Below the pieces are notes generated by a model. It worked only from the letters and a program-made list of their open reading frames with translations. It did no database searches and was not told the DNA's origin. From JAKAGZ01 sp963772675 (lineage in GTDB: Bacteria > Bacteroidota > Ignavibacteria > Ignavibacteriales > Ignavibacteriaceae): a stretch of 64,000 bases of DNA. This document shows positions 45,496-55,179 of the stretch, in pieces; positions within the stretch are counted from its first letter, which is position 1; every line of letters begins with the position of its first letter. The position numbers and the translations under genes were made by a program. The DNA is taken from contig CAVYYF010000006.1 in the NCBI GenBank assembly GCA_963772675.1, positions 62,001 to 126,000 on the forward strand, in the 5' to 3' direction.

Positions 45496-48426
45496 CTAAA
45501 AGTTTCTATTTAACTGCGACTTTTCATTAAACCATGATTTGTATCGGTTAAACAATTTCGTAAAGCCATATTCATATGTTAATTGGTATTTCAATGGGCA
45601 TTGCTTATAAACTGCTACTTTTGTTGCCGAAATAAATTCTCCCTCCGGCTGATCATTTATTGAACCTGCATTCAATTTCACTTGGTTTCGCAAAATAAAT
45701 TCTTCTATTTCTTTCAGGCCCGTTTTTTCAAGGCTCTTTATAATTTTAATTGTAGTATTAACTTTTCTTTCATCAGTTTCAAATTTCTTCCCTTTTAAGA
45801 CTGCAAATTTTAAGTTCGAGGTTAGTCTAAATTCAGTTGAGTCGTAATCCATTCCGAGGCCTGAACTGACCATTCCAAGAATTGAATTGCTATCATATTT
45901 ATTGTTTTTTTTCTCAGTTCCACTAATAAACAAATAATTTATTGCCCTCGTAACACCTACATAAAATAGCCGCTTGAATTCAGCCAGGTTTTTTCTTTCT
46001 TCTATCAAATCTGCAATTCCAACAATTGGTGGCTTCAAATAATCTGAAGAAATATCATTATTGACAGGAACTTTTGTTAATAAGCCAAATTTCTTGTTGA
46101 CGCTTACGCTTCTGGCTTTAACACTTTCCCTGCTTAATCCTTTCTCAGACTTATGAAGAAAAACTGCCTGGAATTCCAATCCTTTTGCCTGGTGATAGGT
46201 CATTATTTTTACAGAATTACTTTCAGCTGAAATAACAGCCTGCGACTCATCTTCAAGCTGGTTTATTGAGTCTTTCAAATAGCTTACATAATCATAAAGT
46301 GTTTTAAAGCCTGAGTAGTTATAGTTAGTAGTTATACCTGTTAGCTTTCGAATATTTGCTATTTCCTGGGCGCTGTTCGATCGGGCAGATATTACCGCAA
46401 GGAAAGGCGATTCATTAAGTATTTTTCGTAACAAGGATGTGAGATCATAACTTGTTGATAGCAGAATATTTTCCGAAAGAGTCCGGACAGGTTTTTCAAA
46501 CTTCAGAGAGTGGAGACTATAGTTTTGAAATTTATCCCAGTAGTTCTCACCTTTCCAAAGGGATATCTCAAAAATCTCAGAATCTGAAACATTGAAAAAT
46601 GGAGAACGCAAGGTTCCCACCAATGCTGTGTCATTATCTTTATCCAACAAAAATGAGAAATAATTGTAAATATCATAAATGGTCTGACGTTGATAGAAGC
46701 CTTTTCCTCCCACTACTATAAAAGGAATTTTATTTTTTACAAAAGTATTTTCGAGTTCCTTAAATTCTTTTCTGCGCCTGCACAAAATCGCAATATCTTT
46801 GAAATCAACACCTTCATCATTTACCAATTTCCGTATCCGCTTAGCTATCAACTCATCTTCTGCATTCACTGATCCTTCGTTTTCTTCATTGTTTATTTCC
46901 TCGGATTCCTGCCCGGAGGCCAATAGTATTTCTATTGATCCTTCTGAACTTGTGTTACTTGCTGATATCAGTTCGTTATATGATACTTCGTTAAATAAGC
47001 GATCAGGATTTTCAAATAGTTTATCAAACAATACATTTGTAAAAAGTGAAATTGCGGGAGACATCCTGAAACTCTCAGGAAGGGTTAATAATTTACTTTC
47101 GCCATCAGTATTATCAATTTCTTCTTTAGTTCGATTAAACACTTCAAGTTCAGCATCCCGAAACATATAAATGCTTTGTTTCTCATCACCCACTACAAAC
47201 AGGTTCCCTTTCTTTAGATGATCCAGGATAGGGAGAAAGATATTATATTGAATTTCATTCGTGTCCTGATATTCATCAATCATTATGTAATGATACTTTT
47301 TAGAAAGAGATTCCCGGACAAAAGTATTATCAAGTATTATTTTAACGAATAAAAGGATATCCTCATAATCCAGGTATGCGTTCTCTTTCTTTTTATTATT
47401 ATAAATTTCAACTGCTCTGATAAAGAAGTCTACTAACGTCTTTCCGAAATTGGCTAGCTCAAGCTCAACTTCTTTTTGATTATCCAGTATTTCAATATTC
47501 TTTAACCCGGAATAAAAATTATCTATCTTATTCATTCTTGTCAAAAGTAATTCATCTTGTTCACCTGTAAGATATCCCCTTTTCTTTATTGTATTATTTC
47601 TGGTTAAAAGCTGATCACCAATTTTGCTTAGTACTATTATTTTTTCAAATAATTCCTCCTTTCTTGAAAGCTCAGAAAGCAAATCCGATATTTCTGTCCC
47701 AAGTTCATTATCCGGTTTTTTATTGAGCACTTCAGAATTAATTGCATTTACAGCTTCAACAATAACTGATACTTTGCTTGAAAATAGCTCCTTAAGAGAT
47801 TGTTGAAATTGTTTTTCAAACTGTGAGGCTATATCCTCTACATCTTTGATATAAATATTTTGTGCAATTACCAGTACATTTTTTCTCTTTTTTATAAGCA
47901 ATATGAGCTCTTTTGTAAGAATTGACTTCGACCCTAAAATTCTTACAAGATATTTAAACTTTTCCTCCGCTTCTTTTTCTTTCAATGAACTTTTAATTAA
48001 TTCATCAACCGATAATTCAATTAGTTCATCGGACAGCTGTTCATCAATTGGAGTAAAGTTAGCATCCAGTCCTGCTTCAACAGGAAATTCCCGTAGAATA
48101 TCTATACAAAACGAATGAATCGTTGATATATTTGCCGAAACAAGCTGGCGTCTAATCGAAGCCAATTTTTTAATGATCTCAGAGTCTTTTTCGGTCCGTA
48201 GTCTCTCTTCAATTTCCCCGGCAATCTTTTTATATAATTCACTTGCAGCTTTGTCCGTAAAACTTATTGCAGCTATGTTTCTTAAATTTGGATGTTTTTG
48301 GGAGAGAGCAATTTCCAGGTATCTTTTTGAAAGGACAAACGTTTTTCCCGAGCCGGCATTAGCGGTCAAAGAAATATGACGGTCGAACTTTAGCGCAGCT
48401 TTTTGGTGATCGGTAAGAATGGACAT
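45496..48426 (-). CDS. UvrD/AddA-type superfamily-1 DNA helicase, truncated before its nuclease domain
   Basis: The 976-residue protein has Walker A ANAGSGKTF, SFTDKAASEL, STIHSFC, DEYQDTN (motif II), VGDEKQSIY, motif IV-VI (MTYHQAKGLEFQAVFL, RLFYVGVTRA) and ends in the region ATKVAVYKQCPLKYQLTY that normally leads into the nuclease. After NRNF the frame meets a TAG at 45498; dropping one T from the TTTT there continues in frame +1 as SKYDFNYAE, then frame +2 as DNDFYETPEKEK, then +1 again into the nuclease. AddA repairs double-strand breaks by making 3' tails. Its ATG overlaps the histidine kinase stop (TAATG). Confidence 0.88.
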   Translation of the reverse strand: MSILTDHQKAALKFDRHISLTANAGSGKTFVLSKRYLEIALSQKHPNLRNIAAISFTDKAASELYKKIAGEIEERLRTEKDSEIIKKLASIRRQLVSANISTIHSFCIDILREFPVEAGLDANFTPIDEQLSDELIELSVDELIKSSLKEKEAEEKFKYLVRILGSKSILTKELILLIKKRKNVLVIAQNIYIKDVEDIASQFEKQFQQSLKELFSSKVSVIVEAVNAINSEVLNKKPDNELGTEISDLLSELSRKEELFEKIIVLSKIGDQLLTRNNTIKKRGYLTGEQDELLLTRMNKIDNFYSGLKNIEILDNQKEVELELANFGKTLVDFFIRAVEIYNNKKKENAYLDYEDILLFVKIILDNTFVRESLSKKYHYIMIDEYQDTNEIQYNIFLPILDHLKKGNLFVVGDEKQSIYMFRDAELEVFNRTKEEIDNTDGESKLLTLPESFRMSPAISLFTNVLFDKLFENPDRLFNEVSYNELISASNTSSEGSIEILLASGQESEEINNEENEGSVNAEDELIAKRIRKLVNDEGVDFKDIAILCRRRKEFKELENTFVKNKIPFIVVGGKGFYQRQTIYDIYNYFSFLLDKDNDTALVGTLRSPFFNVSDSEIFEISLWKGENYWDKFQNYSLHSLKFEKPVRTLSENILLSTSYDLTSLLRKILNESPFLAVISARSNSAQEIANIRKLTGITTNYNYSGFKTLYDYVSYLKDSINQLEDESQAVISAESNSVKIMTYHQAKGLEFQAVFLHKSEKGLSRESVKARSVSVNKKFGLLTKVPVNNDISSDYLKPPIVGIADLIEERKNLAEFKRLFYVGVTRAINYLFISGTEKKNNKYDSNSILGMVSSGLGMDYDSTEFRLTSNLKFAVLKGKKFETDERKVNTTIKIIKSLEKTGLKEIEEFILRNQVKLNAGSINDQPEGEFISATKVAVYKQCPLKYQLTYEYGFTKLFNRYKSWFNEKSQLNRNF

Positions 48427-51400
48427 TAGCTATCTTTATCCAATTTAAAAGACAATACAGGAAGTATGATCAAAAATGTCGTGCCTTGACCTGTCGATTC
48501 AACTAAGCTTATCGAACCTTTAGAGTTTTCTATAAATCTTTTAGCCAATTTTAATCCAAGTCCCATCCCTTTTTGTTTTGTAGTAAAGTTTGGTTCAAAT
48601 ATTTTATACTGATATCTTTCGGGTATTCCTGTTCCGTTATCAGATATATATACTTTTATATTTTCGTCTGCCTGTTCAATGGAAAGATCTATCTTTGAAG
48701 CATTTGCCTGTATAGAGTTTCTTATAAATTTAATAATTAGCCTACGCAATTGTACTTTATCCGATTCTACATTTGTAGAAACCAGTTTAGTGTTTACATT
48801 TATTTCAACTTTTTCATCAACAAAAAGATTAACAGTATCATTAATAACAGAAATTAAATCGATTTTTTCCATATTGTAATTAGGCATTCTCGCAAAACGA
48901 GAAAATTCAGTAGCTATAAGGCTAAGGTTTTCGATCTGGCTCAAAAGTGTCGTAGACAGTTTTTTAAACATCTTATCAAAATTATTATTCCCCTCTTTGT
49001 ATGAAATAATGAGCTGCTGTACCGCTAATTTCATTGGTGTTAATGGATTTTTTACTTCGTGTGCAACTTGTTTCGCCATTTCTTTCCAGGCATTTTCTCT
49101 TTCAAGTTCAGCAAGTTCAACCTGATTCTTCTGCAACTCTCGTGTCATGGAATTAAACCCATCTAGCAAATCCTTTATTTCACCCTTTTCATTATTACTT
49201 ATTTCAACACTTAAATCTCCATGAGCAACTGATTCAGTTGCTTTAGTTAGCCTTCTGATAGGTGAAGAAATTCTATTAGCTAAAAAAGTGCTTAATATAA
49301 TTATAAGGATTGTTGCAAATGAATATATCCCGAAAAGAAATACATCTACATCAACAATTGAATAAGTTAGTTGAATTTTATTAAATGCATCGTTCACACT
49401 TATTACAAATACTTTATCGTTAATATTCATTCTCTTATAAAAGATATTATAATTGTAGTTGTCCAATAATTCATTGTCAAGAAACTCCCTGTAATTAAGG
49501 TAATCCATTTGGTAGTACGCTTCAGGATCAAGTTTGTCAGCAAATAACCCTGCTTTGTAATACTGATCTTTAGAATTAAATATCTGCGTCGTGCCTTCAT
49601 AAATAGAGAATGATATACCTAATTCATCTCCTGCATGCTGAAAAACTTCTGTTAAATCTTTAGCCTTATCATTTTTTATCTGCGTGCGAATGTGATTTTC
49701 GACAAAATCTGATCTTATATTTAGCTCCTTTAAGATTGCATCCTGTGTTTTTTCCTTCACAATTTGCCTGTTATAAACAGCCAGAATTATCACAGGAATT
49801 ATAGATATTATAAGAAATGCGATTAATAACTGTGTTCTAAAGCTATATTTAAAACCTTTAAATTGTGAAATGAAGATCAGAAGAAATAGAAGTAATATAA
49901 AAATGCTGTGAATAATGAATATCTTGAAAAAGTTAAACAGGTTCCATGAAAGATTCTTTTCTAATACCGAAACTGAAGTTATCTTACTTTGTTCGTTAAC
50001 CTGGCTCTTAAAAACATAAGTTAAAAAATACTCGTCATTAAGAGTGAGATTAAGCCAGGCTTCATTGTCCGATGAAAACTTTGCATTTACAATCGGCTTA
50101 ACCTGGTCAAGAGAAGGATAAATGTCTCCGTAGATTTTTGTTAATTTGTTGTCAGTGAATTCATAAATCTTTAATTGTTGCGGATCGATTACAGAATTGA
50201 TAATATTTTTATTTGACTGTAAAAACTCGGGAATATTGTTATCCCAAATATTGAGAATATTCTCGTTTATTGTAGCTGATACATAGCCAAGTACTATTCC
50301 CCTTTCCTTAATTGGGACTAGTCCTATAAATAATGTTTGTCCTTCACCGGGCCTAATCTGGATAATTTGAAGCGTATCGGAGGTTTTAGCTTTAAGACTA
50401 TCTAAATATTTTAAATTGTCACTAACGCCAACTGAAAAATGACCAACCTCTTTGAAATCTTTATCCAGTATTGTTACCGATGAATTAAGTGATTCCTTTT
50501 GAAGAGGGCTGCTGCTCCATAGCATAAAGGCTTCTGAATAAAAATTACTATTAAGTAAAGAATACGATTTTTTCAGTTTGTCATTTTTTTCAGCATTTGA
50601 CAACGTCTCATTTAGAAAAAACTGCAACAAATTATCATTGGATCTGTTAACTTCAAGCGCAGTTGTTTTTAATGATTCTCTTTCCAGATCAAGATTAAAG
50701 TAGTTAAGTAAGGTAATTGAAATTACCGAGGCAATTAGTGTAATAAAGACATAGTTGTAAGCCGGTACTTTAGATTCCCTGAAACATATAATGTAAACAA
50801 TAATAAAAAGTAAAGCGATAATTACAATGCTCAAAACCGGGGTTATTAGAGGTGTGTTTTGTATCCTGAGATAGGCTATTCCCAAAGCTTCAAAAACTAT
50901 GAAAAATATAAGAAAATAGTACTTCCCGTATTTTGATTCCTTTATTCGAAGGAAAGAAACCATCAGTATTATAAAGGCTATCAACATGAAAACAACTGAA
51001 AGTGTAAACATCAATGTATCAAGGTTCATTACAAGACCCGGAAGACTTGGGAGAAGATCTGGCTCCTTAAAATATCTTAAAGTAGAATCGAATATTATAC
51101 TCCTTATTGAAGCGTTTAACGATCTGAATGTAATAAAAAAGAGAAATACTAACGGCAGAATTAACAAGGTTTTTAAATATCTAAATTTTTTATTTTCAGA
51201 TGAAGAAGTATAGTAATCACGTACATAAAGGTATGCCTTTATTCCGATTACTAATAAAAACAGGGCAGTTATAAAAAATTCAACCGGCGATCTAACTATA
51301 CCGCCCCCGAATGTTGATGAAAAGTAAGCCGGATCGGTTATAGGACTATTTAATAGTCCGGATGGAATATTTAAAAGGTAAAGTGCTTCTCTGAACAAGC

Positions 51401-52277
51401 CGCAATATATCACAAACACTAAAAATTTCAGTCTTCTTAATTTTAAATTTTTAACCTCTCTTTTGAAGCCAAGCCCTAAAAAGAGAATACATAATACAAC
51501 CAACAATGACTGTAAGTGTGATACCTGTGTCCTTAATAAATTTTGAGCAGTTTCAAGCGAAGGCTTTAGAAAAGTAACAGTACCGATTTTATTGTATTTA
51601 TTATTAAACAATTCGAATGAAAATTTTCTGCCATCGCGTGATAATGAAGAGAAAGGATTATAGGCTATAGTGAAAGGAGTAGAGAATTTGTTTGATAATT
51701 CTTCAGTAAAGTTTACATTTTTGTAATAATCGTTTTGCAGCTTGTAATTCTTTTCTATTGGCAAACTAACTACAAAATAGAACTGATCATTTTCAATCAA
51801 TAGCGTGTCGGTAACCGTCAAATAGGTGACGAGATCCGAGCGGTAAAAATGGACTTCACCCGCCGGGTAGGATAATGGTAAAATATCTTCGGACTTTACT
51901 GCAACAATATCATTCCACCCGATCATTCTCCCGTTTGGTGCCAGGACTTCAACCGAACAATTCTCATATTCAGAACCGTTAATTAATTTAATTAATGAGC
52001 CATAAGTGGTACTAGGTTCACTTAATGCAGTTCTGATTTTATTAGACAGGCCATCGGCTATGGTAATTAAGTGTGCTTCTTTCGTACTAAAGATTGAATT
52101 TACTGAAGATTCAATGTTTAAGATTTTATCCGCAAGTTTATCATCCCAGTTATCTTTTGTTTTTTCAACTAAAACGGGAGTTACGATCCCTGAAATAAAA
52201 ATCACGAATAAAATAAAAAAGACGATAGCAAAATACTTTCTATCGTCCTTAAATCTCTTAAGAAATTCGGCTATCAT
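48426..52277 (-). CDS. Large NtrY-like sensor histidine kinase
   Basis: The 1283-residue protein has an N-terminal helix (about 15-35), an extracytoplasmic domain to about 255, six or seven membrane segments (about 260-540), a second long soluble domain, two more membrane segments with a HAMP-like linker near 1010-1050, then the kinase core. VAHEVKNPLTPMKLAVQQL carries the phospho-His at about 1073; SDNGTGIPERY and KQKGMGLGLKLAKR are the ATP-binding N and G boxes. The core resembles NtrY. No response regulator lies next to it. The amount of membrane sequence is unusual for a histidine kinase. It is cotranscribed with the helicase gene. Confidence 0.9.
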   Translation of the reverse strand: MIAEFLKRFKDDRKYFAIVFFILFVIFISGIVTPVLVEKTKDNWDDKLADKILNIESSVNSIFSTKEAHLITIADGLSNKIRTALSEPSTTYGSLIKLINGSEYENCSVEVLAPNGRMIGWNDIVAVKSEDILPLSYPAGEVHFYRSDLVTYLTVTDTLLIENDQFYFVVSLPIEKNYKLQNDYYKNVNFTEELSNKFSTPFTIAYNPFSSLSRDGRKFSFELFNNKYNKIGTVTFLKPSLETAQNLLRTQVSHLQSLLVVLCILFLGLGFKREVKNLKLRRLKFLVFVIYCGLFREALYLLNIPSGLLNSPITDPAYFSSTFGGGIVRSPVEFFITALFLLVIGIKAYLYVRDYYTSSSENKKFRYLKTLLILPLVFLFFITFRSLNASIRSIIFDSTLRYFKEPDLLPSLPGLVMNLDTLMFTLSVVFMLIAFIILMVSFLRIKESKYGKYYFLIFFIVFEALGIAYLRIQNTPLITPVLSIVIIALLFIIVYIICFRESKVPAYNYVFITLIASVISITLLNYFNLDLERESLKTTALEVNRSNDNLLQFFLNETLSNAEKNDKLKKSYSLLNSNFYSEAFMLWSSSPLQKESLNSSVTILDKDFKEVGHFSVGVSDNLKYLDSLKAKTSDTLQIIQIRPGEGQTLFIGLVPIKERGIVLGYVSATINENILNIWDNNIPEFLQSNKNIINSVIDPQQLKIYEFTDNKLTKIYGDIYPSLDQVKPIVNAKFSSDNEAWLNLTLNDEYFLTYVFKSQVNEQSKITSVSVLEKNLSWNLFNFFKIFIIHSIFILLLFLLIFISQFKGFKYSFRTQLLIAFLIISIIPVIILAVYNRQIVKEKTQDAILKELNIRSDFVENHIRTQIKNDKAKDLTEVFQHAGDELGISFSIYEGTTQIFNSKDQYYKAGLFADKLDPEAYYQMDYLNYREFLDNELLDNYNYNIFYKRMNINDKVFVISVNDAFNKIQLTYSIVDVDVFLFGIYSFATILIIILSTFLANRISSPIRRLTKATESVAHGDLSVEISNNEKGEIKDLLDGFNSMTRELQKNQVELAELERENAWKEMAKQVAHEVKNPLTPMKLAVQQLIISYKEGNNNFDKMFKKLSTTLLSQIENLSLIATEFSRFARMPNYNMEKIDLISVINDTVNLFVDEKVEINVNTKLVSTNVESDKVQLRRLIIKFIRNSIQANASKIDLSIEQADENIKVYISDNGTGIPERYQYKIFEPNFTTKQKGMGLGLKLAKRFIENSKGSISLVESTGQGTTFLIILPVLSFKLDKDS

Positions 52278-52281
52278 TAAA

Positions 52282-52785
52282 TCAATTTATTGTGATTTGA
52301 GTTATTCTCCAGCTTTTGCCTGTGTTCCGTAATTGGAGATAAATATGCGCTGAATTACGGTTACCTTTGAAATCATAATCATAGGTTCCGGTAGCAAACG
52401 GAGTGTTATTTTTAGTATTTATTTCAGCAAAATTAAATGAAGTAACCCTGTAAGTTTTTAAAAAATCTTCCAGAACAAAATATGCCTGGTTAGAAGAATA
52501 ATATCCACTAATTCCATTTGGCAAATTGAAGTATGTTTGTGAACTGAGGTGATCTACCAGTGTACTGATATCTTTATTGACTATAGCATCCTGTATTTTT
52601 TTCACAACATTTACGACCTGTTCATTTCGTGTAAAATCTTTGTTATCCTGTAGTTTGAGATCAAGGGATTTCTGGTTACTGTCTTTCGGTACCTTATATT
52701 CATGGGGCTTGTTCTGAGAATAGATAGAAATGTAGAGGAGAAAAGAAAACACTACTGGCAATATGTTTTTAAGATTTGCTGGCAT
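52282..52785 (-). CDS. DUF4783 family protein with signal peptide
   Basis: The 167-residue protein has a signal segment (ILPVVFSFLLYISIYSQ) and a domain of NTF2-like shape: VVKKIQDAIVNKDISTLVDHL, YYSSNQAYFVLEDFLKTY, FATGTYDYDFKGNRNSAHIYLQLR and SWRITQITIN. The layout matches DUF4783, a family I know mainly from Bacteroidota and whose function is unknown. It ends 5 bp before the histidine kinase start, so it may be part of the same unit or an accessory envelope factor for it. Confidence 0.8.
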   Translation of the reverse strand: MPANLKNILPVVFSFLLYISIYSQNKPHEYKVPKDSNQKSLDLKLQDNKDFTRNEQVVNVVKKIQDAIVNKDISTLVDHLSSQTYFNLPNGISGYYSSNQAYFVLEDFLKTYRVTSFNFAEINTKNNTPFATGTYDYDFKGNRNSAHIYLQLRNTGKSWRITQITIN

Positions 52786-52820
52786 TGTAAAACATAACTT
52801 TCTTAAATTTAGTTAATAAA

Positions 52821-52850
52821 TAAGAGTAAATCTATAAAGATTTACTCTTA
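52821..52850 (-). terminator. Intrinsic terminator of the FN3 lipoprotein gene
   Basis: TAAGAGTAAATCT (52821-52833) and AGATTTACTCTTA (52838-52850) form a perfect 13-bp stem with a 4-nt loop, just beyond the end of the minus-strand lipoprotein gene and before DUF4783. On the minus strand it is followed by TTTATTAACT. Confidence 0.8.
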
Positions 52851-52872
52851 ATTGAATATTCATTCTATCAAT

Positions 52873-53682
52873 TTACCTGTTTATTGAACTTTTTAGCTTC
52901 CCTCTGTCTTTGGGAATATCAGCCTGTTTCAGTTGCCTGTTTCCTGCTACCAATTGAAATGCCCAGTCAAATGAAATTTTATCACCGGTAACTGATTTAA
53001 TCCTGATCTTGGCATAATGGTTATCCCACGTCCAAATTACATAAGTATGGCCAGGTATTGCAATTTCATCCTTTGTAGATGACCAGCCGGAAGTCGGAGC
53101 ATATGCGATATTATAAATATCAGTTGTATTGCCCATATCCTGAATCTCACTGTCATCCCATACGTCTATATAGTAAGTCCCGTTATAATTTTCAAAGAAG
53201 AAATCTGATTCTTGATCATCATAGGGTACCGTACTGTATGTTTTGAATGAATACCCGCCGTAGTCAGGGTAATTTCTGTAATCGAATATTGATTGATTAA
53301 ATCCTTCCGGGCGCGGTGTTGAGTAAACCACGTCATAACTTAGATCGCTTTCATTTCCGTTATAATCGTATGCAGTGACAGCATAATAATAAGTATCACC
53401 ATTACTAGCACCATCATCTACAAAATAATTTATTTTAGTCGATCCTATTAAAGTGTATTTGCCGTTGTACGAATATGCGTAGTACACATTGTAACCAGCT
53501 ACATCCGTTTCACGGTTAGCATACCACGATAGATCGACCGTATTATCTCCGTTTAATGCGATTATTCCTGTCGGGGGTGAAGGAGGAGTTACATCCAAAT
53601 CGTAAGAATCATTTATATGAACTCTACAAGCAGTAAATGTTATGGCTGCGAGAAAGCTGATTAGTAATATTTTTGTTTTCAT
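52873..53682 (-). CDS. Lipoprotein with a fibronectin type III domain
   Basis: The protein has a lipoprotein signal (ILLISFLAAITFTAC), then one FN3 domain (about residues 33-125: PPTGIIALNGDNTVDLSWYANRE, GYNVYYA and YYYAVTAYDYNGNESDLSY), then about 140 residues rich in Tyr, Asp and Trp with repeated aromatic strands. The ATG at 53682 has GGTGAT before it, and the earlier in-frame ATG at 53694 has none. The C-terminal domain is unknown. It is probably an outer-membrane or surface-exposed lipoprotein, and has its own terminator. Confidence 0.82.
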   Translation of the reverse strand: MKTKILLISFLAAITFTACRVHINDSYDLDVTPPSPPTGIIALNGDNTVDLSWYANRETDVAGYNVYYAYSYNGKYTLIGSTKINYFVDDGASNGDTYYYAVTAYDYNGNESDLSYDVVYSTPRPEGFNQSIFDYRNYPDYGGYSFKTYSTVPYDDQESDFFFENYNGTYYIDVWDDSEIQDMGNTTDIYNIAYAPTSGWSSTKDEIAIPGHTYVIWTWDNHYAKIRIKSVTGDKISFDWAFQLVAGNRQLKQADIPKDRGKLKSSINR

Positions 53683-53872
53683 TTTGATCACCATTAGTTT
53701 TCAGCCATAGTAAATCAAAATGAATGCCGTTAAAAAAGTTCTGAATTTAGCCTGATTTATCGCAAATTTAATTAAACCTGTACTTAAAAGTATACACATT
53801 GTGTAGAGGATTAAATATCTTAAGAAATCATCCTTGTGTTACTTAGTGATTCCTTATTGCAACTCTGTGAAA

Positions 53873-55168
53873 CTAAATGTTGAAGAATTCCCCTTCAAAG
53901 TACATTTGGTTTTTATTTATTACGCCTGAAGCTCTGCCAGTTAGTAGCCGTTTATTGAATGGGGAGTTTTGCGATTTGCTTTTAAAACTGTCAAAATCCA
54001 CAGTCCAAACTTCATCAAGATCCAGAATTGTAAGGTTAGCTAATTCTCCAGGCTGAATTTTAGGAACGGGAATGTTTAATATTTTCCTGGGGTTGATTGC
54101 CATCTTTTCAATGACCTGTTCAAGAGATAATATCTTTTTATGATAAAGTTCAGTCAGAGCAACTCCTATTTGAGTTTCTAATCCTATAATTCCATTCGGT
54201 GCAAATTCAAATTCTACTTCTTTTTCCTCTGCTGAATGTGGTGCGTGATCACTGGCAATGCAATCGATGGTACCATCTCTTAATCCACTAATAACTTCAT
54301 CGACGTCAGATTTAGTTCTGAGTGGCGGATTCATCTTATAGTTTGTATCGTAAGTTTTAATGAAGTCATCAGTCAGAGTAAAATGATGTGGAGTGACTTC
54401 AGCCGAAATTTTAATCCCGGATTTTTTTGCCTGTCGAACCATCTCAACAGATTTTTTCGTACTGATGTGTGCAATATGGATTTTGCTGTGTGTGTATTCA
54501 GCCATAAGAATGTCTCTGCTAACAATCAAATCTTCAGCAACAGACGGTATTGGAGGCAAACCAAGCTTTGTAGAATTTAATCCCTCGTTCATCGCGCCGC
54601 CAGCTAAAGTTTCATCTTCGCAATGCTCGATTATCGGCAGGTTGTACATCCCGGAATATTCCATAACACGTCTGAGTATAGCTGCTGTTTTAATTGCAAC
54701 CCCGTCATCAGAAAATCCAACAACTCCTGATTCTTTCAATTCAGCCATTGGAGAAATAATTTCCCCTTTCCTTCCGACTGTTGCCGCACCAATAATAAAT
54801 ACATCGGTTAGTTGATCTTTTGCTTGTTTTTTTATCAAAGAAACAACCTCAGCAGAATCAATTGCAGGCTCGGTATTAGGCATACAGGCCAGTCCGGTAA
54901 ACCCGCCATTTGCAGCACTCTGACAGCCTGTAATTACTGTTTCTTCATCTTCTCGTCCGGGTTCACGGAGATGAACGTGCATATCAAAAAATCCAGGCAC
55001 AACATACTTACCTGTTAAATCAAATTCTTTTTTTTCTCCCTTTGTATCTTCAGCGGTAAGTTCACCGATTTTTACAATCTTTCCATCGCTCAAAAGAATA
55101 TTTGTTTTTGTCTCTTTTAACTTCTGCTCTGGATTTAAGATATTTACATTTTTTAAAATTACTTTCAT
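53873..55168 (-). CDS. pyrC: Dihydroorotase
   Basis: The 431-residue amidohydrolase closes carbamoyl-aspartate to dihydroorotate in pyrimidine synthesis. Zinc-binding HVHLREPG, IIEHCED, IHIAHIS and the catalytic ASDHAPH region are present; this is the longer, class I-type dihydroorotase. It is the third gene of a pyrR-pyrB-pyrC operon, 11 bp after pyrB. Other pyr genes are not in the window. Confidence 0.95.
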   Translation of the reverse strand: MKVILKNVNILNPEQKLKETKTNILLSDGKIVKIGELTAEDTKGEKKEFDLTGKYVVPGFFDMHVHLREPGREDEETVITGCQSAANGGFTGLACMPNTEPAIDSAEVVSLIKKQAKDQLTDVFIIGAATVGRKGEIISPMAELKESGVVGFSDDGVAIKTAAILRRVMEYSGMYNLPIIEHCEDETLAGGAMNEGLNSTKLGLPPIPSVAEDLIVSRDILMAEYTHSKIHIAHISTKKSVEMVRQAKKSGIKISAEVTPHHFTLTDDFIKTYDTNYKMNPPLRTKSDVDEVISGLRDGTIDCIASDHAPHSAEEKEVEFEFAPNGIIGLETQIGVALTELYHKKILSLEQVIEKMAINPRKILNIPVPKIQPGELANLTILDLDEVWTVDFDSFKSKSQNSPFNKRLLTGRASGVINKNQMYFEGEFFNI

Positions 55169-55179
55169 TTCTTTTCCAT

